Assembly: GCA_023427825.1 (NCBI GenBank)
Contig: JAEZAI010000561.1
Location: 1-6,649 of the forward strand
Length of the DNA stretch: 6,649 nucleotides
Reading direction: 5' to 3'
DNA from: Actinomycetes bacterium
GTDB taxonomy: Bacteria > Actinomycetota > Acidimicrobiia > Acidimicrobiales > Microtrichaceae
Shown here: positions 1-5,225 of the stretch, piece by piece
Layout of the letters: the number at the start of each line of letters is the position of its first letter
How positions within the stretch are numbered: position 1 is the stretch's first letter
Program-made: the position numbers and the translations under genes
The notes under the pieces: model-generated
Database searches by the model: none
Told to the model about the DNA's origin: nothing
What the model saw: only the letters and a program-made list of their open reading frames with translations

Positions 1-622
1 GGCCCACGCGCTCCGGGTCGATGCCGAGCTCCCTCGAGTGGGCGATCACCCAGCGGTAGGTGGCGACGGAGTCGTCGAACGCCGCCGGGTAGGGGTGCTC
101 CGGTGCGAGCCGGTACGCCACGTTGACCACCACGCACCCGGCGTCCGCGGCGACCAGCCGGCAGGTGCCGTCGTACGAGTCGAGCGAGCCGACGGCCCAT
201 CCGCCGCCGTGGAGGTACACGATCGCCGGCGGTGTCGCCGCCAGCCCGAACGGCCGGTAGATCCGCAGCGCGAGCTCCGAGGCCGGTCCCTCGATCCGGC
301 GCTCGAGGACGTGCAGGCCCTGGCGCCGGGGCATGCCCGCCATCGACATGCGGTCCATCTGCCGCCGGCGCTCGGCCACGTCGAACGACCGGGCCGACTC
401 GGTGGACGTGGCCAGCCGCTCGCCCAGGGTCAGCAGCGCCTGCACCCGCCGGTCGAGCACGCGACCGTCGACCACGATCGGCGGCGCGCCGATCAGGCGA
501 TCGAGCACCGGTGAGGGGGCGGCCAGCAGGCGACGAGCGGCGCGGTGCAGCAGCGAGGCGCGGTCCCGCGGGTGGGGGCCGCCGGTGTGGGCGTCCAGGG
601 AGGTGAGCTCGGGCGTTCCCAT
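1..622 (-). CDS. HSL-family (family IV) alpha/beta-hydrolase esterase/lipase, 3' part outside window
   Basis: Seen: an open minus-strand frame of 207 codons from an ATG at 622 runs off the left edge without a stop. Residues 138-142 read HGGGW, the oxyanion-hole motif of hormone-sensitive-lipase-like carboxylesterases, and 170-184 contain YRLAPEHPYPAAFDD, the conserved block that follows it in this family. The stretch near residues 40-65 (PVLDRLIGAPPIVVDGRVLD) resembles the N-terminal cap region of mycobacterial Lip-type esterases. The catalytic serine motif (GDSAGG type), the Asp and the His would lie just past the edge, so they cannot be checked. Family knowledge: these enzymes hydrolyse short- to medium-chain acyl esters and are usually cytoplasmic or membrane-associated; I see no signal peptide. 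The ATG is 12 bp after the stop of the amidohydrolase, so it is probably the third gene of that operon; no strong Shine-Dalgarno is visible, which fits translational coupling. The family is sure, the substrate unknown. Confidence 0.9.
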   Translation of the reverse strand, partial: MGTPELTSLDAHTGGPHPRDRASLLHRAARRLLAAPSPVLDRLIGAPPIVVDGRVLDRRVQALLTLGERLATSTESARSFDVAERRRQMDRMSMAGMPRRQGLHVLERRIEGPASELALRIYRPFGLAATPPAIVYLHGGGWAVGSLDSYDGTCRLVAADAGCVVVNVAYRLAPEHPYPAAFDDSVATYRWVIAHSRELGIDPERVG

Positions 623-634
623 GTCCCGATGATG

Positions 635-2296
635 TCAGCTGCGCAGGACCGTGCCCGGCCGCTCGCCGGTGGGGGCGCCGTCCAGGCGCACCGGCACGCC
701 GTTGACGAGCACGTGGTCCATGCCGACCGGACGGTCCGCGGTCAGCCGCTCGCCGTCGGCCGGGAAGTCCACGATCCGTCGCAGCGGGCCGGGGGCGACC
801 GTCGCCGGGTCGAACACGGCCACGTCCGCCGCCCGCCCGGGTTCGAGCACGCCCCGGTCGGCCAGCCCGAACACACGGGCGGGCTCCGCGGTCAGCTTGT
901 GCACGGCGCGCTCCAGCGGCATCACGCCGCGGTCGCGCACCCAGTTGCCGAGCAGGTCGGTGCTGAAGCACGCGTCGCACAGCTGGCTCACGTGGGCGCC
1001 CGAGTTGGCCAGGCCGAGCAGCACGCCGTCGCGGGGCAGCAGCCATTCGATCGCGTCGGGGTCGTCGTTGGCGAGCACCGACCAGAACCGCGTGCGCAGG
1101 TCGTCCTCGAGCGACAGGTCCAGCAGGACGTCGAGCGGGCCGCACCCGCGCTCCTCGGCGATGCCGACCACGCCCCGGCCGACGAGCTCGGGGTGACGGT
1201 CGGACTCGGCCACCGACAGGGACGAGAAGTTGAACGGCAGGAAGCCCCGGCCCTCGAGGTCCGCCCGCGCCCGTTCGCGCCACGCCGGGTCCCGGTACGC
1301 GGCCAGGCGCTCCTCCCGAGTGCCGCCCATGAGCTCCCGGAACGTGTCACGGGTGTTGAGCGTGAACGGCTCCTCGAGGTTCACCTGGAACACCAGCGGG
1401 CGGCAGGAGACCTGCGGCCAGACGTCCACGCCGGCGGCGCGGGCGGCGTCGTGCTCCTGGATCACTCGCTCGTGGTACGGGATGCCCTTGATCGTGAGCA
1501 GCGCGGTCCAGGTGAACGGTCGCCCGACCTCTCGCTGCAGGTCGAAGACCTGCTCGTTGGAGAACACGCCGCCGGGCAGCATGGCGACCACGCCGCGACC
1601 CGCGTCGTGCAGCGGCGCCATCAGCGTGCGGAGCTCGTCCAGGTCCGCGCGCCGGCTCGGCACCGGCCGACCCCCGTCGCCGTTGTGGGTGGGCGAGGCG
1701 CTCGTGGCGAAGCCCATGGCCCCCGCCGCCATCGCGTCGGCCACGGCAGCACGCATGCGGCCGAGCTCGTCGTCGGTGGGTTCGCGCTCGTACGCCTCGT
1801 CACCCATCGCCCACAGGCGCAGCGCGGTGTGCCCGACGTAGCAACCGAAGTTGAGCGCGGGGGAGCGGCGCTCCACCGCGTCGAGGTACTGGGGGAACGT
1901 CTCGAACTCGTCCCACGGCACGCCCACGGTGAGGGTGTCCAGGCTCATGTCCTCGACGTGCTGCAGGGTCCGCGCCAGCAGACCGGTGGTCTCGGGCGTG
2001 ATCGGGGCGATGCTGAAGCCGCAGTTGCCGGCCACCACCGACGTCACGCCGTGGTGGACCGACGGTGTCAGGTCGGGGTCCCAGAAGACCTGCGCGTCGT
2101 AGTGCGTGTGCACGTCCACGAAGCCGGGCGTGACCACGCGGTCCGACGCGTCGATCACCCTGGCGCCCGCCGGCACGTCCACGCGCTCGGCCACCTCGGC
2201 GACGACGCCGTCGACGATCGCCACGTCCGCCCGCCGCCCGGGCGTCCCGGTCCCGTCGACGACGGTCCCACCAGTGATCACCACGTCCGCTGCCAT
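635..2296 (-). CDS. N-acyl-D-amino-acid deacylase-like amidohydrolase (amidohydrolase family 3)
   Basis: A 553-residue protein from an ATG at 2296, preceded by the ribosome site AGGGGGCC. The N-terminal beta-sandwich strand (MAADVVITGGTVVDGTG, 1-17) leads into the metal-dependent TIM barrel: PGFVDVHTHYDAQ at 57-69 holds the metal ligands His63 and His65, and GNCGFS at 90-95 holds Cys92, the bridging ligand typical of D-aminoacylases. The C-terminus has the usual LTAEPARVFGLADRGVLEPGRAADVAVFDP return to the sandwich (468-497). Known members remove the acyl group from N-acyl-D-amino acids; others act on different cyclic or acyl amides. Oddities: no histidine lies between residues 231 and 274, where D-aminoacylase carries two further zinc ligands, and the usual SDxGAH motif near 430 reads ANSGAH, with Asn431 where the catalytic Asp is expected. 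The substrate may therefore differ or the chemistry be altered. It is the second gene of the probable monooxygenase operon. The family call is strong, the reaction weak. Confidence 0.93.
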   Translation of the reverse strand: MAADVVITGGTVVDGTGTPGRRADVAIVDGVVAEVAERVDVPAGARVIDASDRVVTPGFVDVHTHYDAQVFWDPDLTPSVHHGVTSVVAGNCGFSIAPITPETTGLLARTLQHVEDMSLDTLTVGVPWDEFETFPQYLDAVERRSPALNFGCYVGHTALRLWAMGDEAYEREPTDDELGRMRAAVADAMAAGAMGFATSASPTHNGDGGRPVPSRRADLDELRTLMAPLHDAGRGVVAMLPGGVFSNEQVFDLQREVGRPFTWTALLTIKGIPYHERVIQEHDAARAAGVDVWPQVSCRPLVFQVNLEEPFTLNTRDTFRELMGGTREERLAAYRDPAWRERARADLEGRGFLPFNFSSLSVAESDRHPELVGRGVVGIAEERGCGPLDVLLDLSLEDDLRTRFWSVLANDDPDAIEWLLPRDGVLLGLANSGAHVSQLCDACFSTDLLGNWVRDRGVMPLERAVHKLTAEPARVFGLADRGVLEPGRAADVAVFDPATVAPGPLRRIVDFPADGERLTADRPVGMDHVLVNGVPVRLDGAPTGERPGTVLRS

Positions 2297-2371
2297 CTCG
2301 GCCCCCTGTGCGTCCGGTCCCCCCGGCCGAGTCTGGCAGCCGGACCGCTCCTGCGCAGGGGCGCCCGACGA

Positions 2372-3583
2372 TCAGTACTGGATGATTGCGGACTCCGGCA
2401 GCACGGGCTCGGCCTCGATCACGACCTCGGAGAACGGCTGGTTCCAGCGCTGGTACTTGGGCTTGGCCGTCTCGCGCATGCGGGTGGTCGAGTGCACCGG
2501 GTCCTTGTCGAACTCGGGGATGACCTGGCTGCCGAACAGCTCGATCATCTCCAGGTTCTCTTCGTGCGTCACGCCCTCGGGCGGGAAGCCGAACACCAGC
2601 TGGTCGACGCCGACGGACTGGTAGTTGTTCACCTGCTCGAGCACCTCCTCGGGGGTGCCGCACAGCATCCAGCCACCGGCGATGAGGTGGTCCAGCACCT
2701 CCTCGTCGGGGATGCGGAACGGCGGCTGCGGCCACACCGGGGCGCCCTCGCGCTTGGGCATGGTGTCGTGGTACAGGGCGACCATCGTGTTGAGGTAGCC
2801 GCGACCGCGGCTCATGGCGATCTCACGGGCTCGTGTGCGATCGTTCAGGCAGACGACCGCGTTGGTCATCATGATGTTGTTGTTCTGGTACTGGCCGAGC
2901 GGCTCGGTGCAGGCGGCCGCAGCCTCCTTGTAGGCGTCGAGGCGCCCCTTCATGTCGAAGATCGGCTCGAAGTTGAAGGCGATGGCGCCCAGGCCCAGCT
3001 CGCCGGCGCGGGCGAAGCTCGGCGGGTTGCCGCACGCCATCCAGATCGGCGGGTGGCCCTTGCCGTACGGCTTGGGGAGGATGTTGTGCGGGTACGGCAC
3101 CTCGAAGTGCTCGCCGTGGAACTCGTAGTCCTCCTCCTCCCACATGCGCGGGATCTCGGGGGCCACCTCCTCCCACTCGGCCTTGGTGGAGTTCTTGTCC
3201 AGGATGTTGAACGACGCGATCTCGTGGCTGCCCGCCCCGCGACCCGTGCCCCACTCGAACCGGTTGCCCGTGAGGTGGTCCATGACCGCGGCGCGCTCCG
3301 CCGAGCGGACCGGGTGGTTGACCCGCGGCGAGATGTTCATGATCGCCGTGCCCAGGTGGATGCGCTCGGTGGCGTGGGCGACGTAGCCGATCACGACCTC
3401 CGGCGCCGACAGGTGGCTGTACTCCGTCAGCGCGTGGTGCTCGCCGAACCAGACGTACTTCCAGTTGTGCTTGTCGGCGTGGATGGCGAGCTCGATCTCG
3501 CGCATCAGGGCGAGGTGCTCGGACTCGCTGTCGTGGGCCGCCGGCCCGGGCACGTAGCCGTTCGAGAAGATGCCGAATTCCAC
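2372..3583 (-). CDS. LLM-class (luciferase-like) flavin-dependent monooxygenase
   Basis: A 403-residue protein starting with GTG at 3583, chosen because the sequence begins MEFGIFSNGYVPG, the first barrel strand of the family, and because AGGGGG lies 8 bases upstream. Features of the bacterial luciferase fold: WFGEHH (45-50) after the first helices, HLGTAIMNISPRVNHPVRSAERAAVMDHLTGNRFEWGTGRG (76-116), where the RxxWGTGRG-type strand contributes to flavin binding, and PIWMACGNPPSFARAGELGLG (179-199). GTPEEVLEQVNNYQSVGVDQLVFGFP (309-334) closes the barrel. The tail from about 356 to 403, ending in SAIIQY, is longer than in short family members. Such enzymes use FMNH2 (supplied by a separate reductase) and O2 to oxygenate aldehydes, ketones, terpenes or other small molecules; no reductase is in the window. 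It is the first gene after the KstR-like operator and is followed 75 bp later by the amidohydrolase. The oxygenated substrate cannot be deduced. Confidence 0.95.
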   Translation of the reverse strand: MEFGIFSNGYVPGPAAHDSESEHLALMREIELAIHADKHNWKYVWFGEHHALTEYSHLSAPEVVIGYVAHATERIHLGTAIMNISPRVNHPVRSAERAAVMDHLTGNRFEWGTGRGAGSHEIASFNILDKNSTKAEWEEVAPEIPRMWEEEDYEFHGEHFEVPYPHNILPKPYGKGHPPIWMACGNPPSFARAGELGLGAIAFNFEPIFDMKGRLDAYKEAAAACTEPLGQYQNNNIMMTNAVVCLNDRTRAREIAMSRGRGYLNTMVALYHDTMPKREGAPVWPQPPFRIPDEEVLDHLIAGGWMLCGTPEEVLEQVNNYQSVGVDQLVFGFPPEGVTHEENLEMIELFGSQVIPEFDKDPVHSTTRMRETAKPKYQRWNQPFSEVVIEAEPVLPESAIIQY

Positions 3584-3591
3584 GCTGAGGT

Positions 3592-3597
3592 CCCCCT
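3592..3597 (-). promoter_or_regulatory. Ribosome binding site supporting the GTG start of the monooxygenase
   Basis: AGGGGG on the minus strand lies 8 bases before the GTG at 3583. There is no ATG nearby in frame that would include the first barrel strand, so the site decides the start. Confidence 0.6.
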
Positions 3598-3632
3598 GCT
3601 CGGGTGTGCTGGTCGGGTCGGTCCTGGCGATC

Positions 3633-3648
3633 CGGGGGCCGACCCCCG
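3633..3648 (-). other. Short GC hairpin in the predicted leader of the monooxygenase operon
   Basis: CGGGGG (minus strand) pairs perfectly with CCCCCG across a 4-base TCGG loop. It would form about 10-25 bases into the leader RNA, upstream of the AGGGGG ribosome site at 3592-3597. No U-tract follows, so it is not an intrinsic terminator. It may stabilise the mRNA 5' end, or be a chance structure in G-rich DNA. Confidence 0.35.
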
Positions 3649-3651
3649 AAC

Positions 3652-3665
3652 TAGAACGCGTTCTA
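3652..3665. promoter_or_regulatory. KstR-like TetR-family operator palindrome
   Basis: TAGAACGCGTTCTA is a perfect 14-base palindrome. It matches every fixed position of TNNAACNNGTTNNA, the consensus of the mycobacterial TetR-family repressor KstR, which controls cholesterol and lipid catabolism genes. It touches the predicted -10 box and covers the predicted transcription start, so a bound repressor would block the monooxygenase operon. KstR is relieved by a CoA thioester of a steroid intermediate. No regulator gene is in the window, and another TetR protein could use a similar site. Confidence 0.7.
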
Positions 3666-3695
3666 ACTTTACGCGCGGGCGCGGTCGGATCTCAA
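3666..3695 (-). promoter_or_regulatory. Predicted sigma70-type promoter of the monooxygenase operon
   Basis: Read on the minus strand, TTGAGA (3690-3695; 5 of 6 to TTGACA) is followed after 18 bases by TAAAGT (3666-3671; 4 of 6 to TATAAT). Transcription would start near 3658, about 75 bases before the GTG at 3583. The boxes stand out in otherwise GC-rich sequence and are directly followed by the palindromic operator. No experimental support. Confidence 0.55.
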
Positions 3696-3746
3696 GCGGT
3701 CGTTCTGGATCCGTCCGGATCTCCCACGCCCTGTCCGGGGGCTCCG

Positions 3747-3783
3747 GGGGCTCAGGCCTGTCGCGCGTCGGGGCTCAGGCCTG
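3747..3783. repeat. Two 14-bp direct repeats, each with an 8-bp palindrome, downstream of the thiolase
   Basis: GGGGCTCAGGCCTG occurs at 3747-3760 and again at 3770-3783, 23 bases apart. Each copy contains the palindrome CAGGCCTG, so in RNA the two copies could also pair with one another (8-bp stem, 15-base loop). They start 42 bases past the thiolase stop and may act as a weak transcription end or processing structure. No U-tract follows. Confidence 0.5.
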
Positions 3784-3824
3784 GCGCGGCGTCGCGTCGG
3801 GCGACTCGCTCGCGGTGCGGTGGT

Positions 3825-4970
3825 TCAGACCCGCTCGATGATCGTGGCGGAACCCATGCCGCCCGCGGCGCACATGGCGACGGCACCGAACTGCGCGTCG
3901 GTGCGGTCGAGCTCGTTGATCATCGTGACGATCATGCGGGCGCCCGTGCAGCCGATCGGGTGACCGAGCGAGCAGCCGGAGCCGTTCACGTTCACCTTCT
4001 CGGGGTCGAGGCCGAGCCGCTTGATCGCGGCGACCGTGACGGAGGCGAACGCCTCGTTGATCTCGAAGCTCGAGATGTCGGACTGCGACAGGCCGGCCTT
4101 GTCGAGCGCCTTGCTGATGGCGAGGCTCGGCGTGAGGCCGGTCTCGGCGGGCGTGAGCGACACCGAGGCCCAACCGCGGATCACCGCCAGCGGGGTCAGC
4201 CCGTTCGCCTCGGCGAAGTCGCGGGACGTGAGCACGAGCGCTGCGGCGGCGTCGTTGAGACCGGAGGCGTTGCCGGCCGTGGTCGTGGCGCCCTCGTCGT
4301 CGGCGTTGAGCAGCGGCAGCGACGCGAGCTTCTCGAGCGTGGAGTTGCGGCGGGGGTGCTCGTCGACCTCGAACAGCGAGCCGTCGGGGAGCGTCACCGG
4401 GACGATCTCGTTCTTGAAGCGCCCCTCGTCGATCGCCCGCACCGCGTTCATGTGGGACCGGTAGGCCCATTCGTCGGCCTCCTCGCGGCTCACGCCGGCC
4501 ATGCGGGCGGCGTTGTCGCCGACGCCCTTGGCCGTGTTGAACGGCGGGGCGTCCTCGGTCTCGAGGTTGGCGGGCGACAGCCAGAACTCGCCGCCCTTCG
4601 CCCCCGTCGGGGCCGTCGACATGGACTCCACGCCGCCGCCGATGCCGGCGTCGATCATCCCGGCGGCGATGTTGGCCGCGACCCACTGCGTGCCGGCCAT
4701 GCCCGAGGCGCACCAGCGCTGGGTGGCCACGCCGGGGACGTTGTGCAGGCCGAGCTGGTTCGCTGCGTAGCGGCCGATGTTGCCGCCGCCCTGGAACGAC
4801 TCGCCCCAGCCGATGTCCTCGAACAGCTCGGCGGGAACCCCGGAGCGCTCGACCGCCGCGCCCATGGCGACCTCCGAGAGCTGGAACGCGTCGACGCCCG
4901 CGAGCGAACCCTTGTACGCGGTGGCGATGGGCGTGCGGGCGGCGCTGACGATGACGATGTCGGTGGGCAC
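3825..4970 (-). CDS. Acetyl-CoA acetyltransferase / 3-ketoacyl-CoA thiolase
   Basis: A 381-residue thiolase. I start it at GTG 4970 (MPTDIVIVSAARTPI), with GGGAG 7 bases upstream. The frame stays open to 5123, but the 51 extra codons do not resemble a thiolase N-terminus. Catalytic residues are all present: Cys87 in QRWCASG (acyl-enzyme nucleophile), the NEAF motif 305-308, His337 in GHPIGCTGAR and Cys367 in CAAGGMG (general base). GGGNIGR at 61-67 and GGGVESMS at 111-118 are further family signatures. The length is close to the usual 390 residues. Thiolases cleave 3-ketoacyl-CoA with CoA, giving acetyl-CoA (or propionyl-CoA) and a shortened acyl-CoA; the intact degradative motif set argues against a sterol-carrier-type inactive homologue. 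It is encoded upstream of the monooxygenase operon on the same strand but separated by 241 bp containing a promoter, so it is probably transcribed separately. The cytoplasmic beta-oxidation role is strong; whether it acts on fatty acyl or steroid side-chain CoA esters is open. Confidence 0.95.
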   Translation of the reverse strand: MPTDIVIVSAARTPIATAYKGSLAGVDAFQLSEVAMGAAVERSGVPAELFEDIGWGESFQGGGNIGRYAANQLGLHNVPGVATQRWCASGMAGTQWVAANIAAGMIDAGIGGGVESMSTAPTGAKGGEFWLSPANLETEDAPPFNTAKGVGDNAARMAGVSREEADEWAYRSHMNAVRAIDEGRFKNEIVPVTLPDGSLFEVDEHPRRNSTLEKLASLPLLNADDEGATTTAGNASGLNDAAAALVLTSRDFAEANGLTPLAVIRGWASVSLTPAETGLTPSLAISKALDKAGLSQSDISSFEINEAFASVTVAAIKRLGLDPEKVNVNGSGCSLGHPIGCTGARMIVTMINELDRTDAQFGAVAMCAAGGMGSATIIERV

Positions 4971-4975
4971 GACGG

Positions 4976-4982
4976 ATCTCCC
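4976..4982 (-). promoter_or_regulatory. Ribosome binding site deciding the thiolase start
   Basis: GGGAG on the minus strand sits 7 bases before the GTG at 4970. Together with the family-typical N-terminus that follows, it favours this start over upstream in-frame codons as far as 5123. Confidence 0.6.
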
Positions 4983-4996
4983 GGGGGTGCTCGGAG

Positions 4997-5011
4997 CTGA
5001 CGCGGCGTCAG
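4997..5011. promoter_or_regulatory. Inverted repeat upstream of the thiolase, candidate operator
   Basis: CTGACGC and GCGTCAG form perfect 7-base arms around a single central G. The centre is 34 bases before the thiolase GTG at 4970, the usual position of a repressor site. The TGACG...CGTCA pattern is seen in several TetR- and GntR-type operators, but the regulator cannot be named. It differs from the palindrome before the monooxygenase operon. No convincing -35/-10 pair was found for the thiolase. Confidence 0.45.
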
Positions 5012-5144
5012 ATCGGTCGGGGAATGGTGGCAGGTCGACACCCGCGCGTACAACGGCCCGGTCGAGCGTGACGCCGTTGCCGCGCAGCCGCGGATGTGGC
5101 AGGCGTTCGTCACCGGGTGTCACCCGCTGGACGAATGGCCTTCA

Positions 5145-5173
5145 TTGACCGTGACGGCCGACACTGGTACAAC
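5145..5173 (+). promoter_or_regulatory. Predicted extended -10 promoter of the PKD surface-protein gene
   Basis: TTGACC (5145-5150; 5 of 6 to consensus) is followed after exactly 17 bases by TACAAC (5168-5173; 4 of 6). A TGG immediately before the -10 makes it an extended -10 element. Transcription would start near 5180, leaving a leader of about 45 bases. It lies in the 255-bp divergent gap between the thiolase and this gene. Confidence 0.55.
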
Positions 5174-5174
5174 G

Positions 5175-5190
5175 GTGAACGGTTGTTCAC
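5175..5190. promoter_or_regulatory. Inverted repeat at the predicted start of transcription of the PKD gene
   Basis: GTGAAC and GTTCAC are perfect 6-base arms around GGTT. The repeat begins two bases after the predicted -10 box, so it would cover the transcription start like a repressor site. An overlapping pair, ACAAC (5169-5173) and GTTGT (5182-5186), adds to the symmetry. It could also be a leader hairpin. The regulator is unknown. Confidence 0.4.
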
Positions 5191-5212
5191 GCCGTGCGGG
5201 CTGTGCGCGGTT

Positions 5213-5217
5213 GGAGG
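5213..5217 (+). promoter_or_regulatory. Ribosome binding site before a triple ATG
   Basis: GGAGG is 2, 5 and 8 bases from the three consecutive in-frame ATGs at 5220, 5223 and 5226. The first is too close; the third has the best spacing. Confidence 0.65.
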
Positions 5218-5225
5218 GGATGATG

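Noticed and set aside
2297..2371. Dyads in the gap between monooxygenase and amidohydrolase (CCTGCGCAGG at 2350-2359; GTCCGG at 2312-2317 with CCGGAC at 2340-2345) as a terminator or promoter.
   Set aside because: There is no U-tract and no -35/-10 pair; such short dyads are common in GC-rich DNA, and the amidohydrolase has no other apparent promoter.
1800..2735. A 311-codon minus-strand frame bridging the amidohydrolase and monooxygenase.
   Set aside because: It overlaps both real genes in a different frame and reads as Arg/Gly/Ala-rich sequence without domains.
545..3841. A 1098-codon open frame on the plus strand running opposite three genes.
   Set aside because: It lies wholly antisense to the esterase start, the amidohydrolase and the monooxygenase. 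Its product is rich in V, H, R, G, A and D with no recognisable domain, as expected when GC-rich codons are read from the other strand.
3570..5000. A 476-codon open frame on the plus strand opposite the thiolase.
   Set aside because: Antisense shadow of a clear thiolase with all catalytic residues; composition is biased and no family is recognisable.
4971..5123. N-terminal extension of the thiolase to an ATG at 5123.
   Set aside because: The 51 extra residues do not look like thiolase sequence, whereas the GTG at 4970 has a good ribosome site and the canonical N-terminus.
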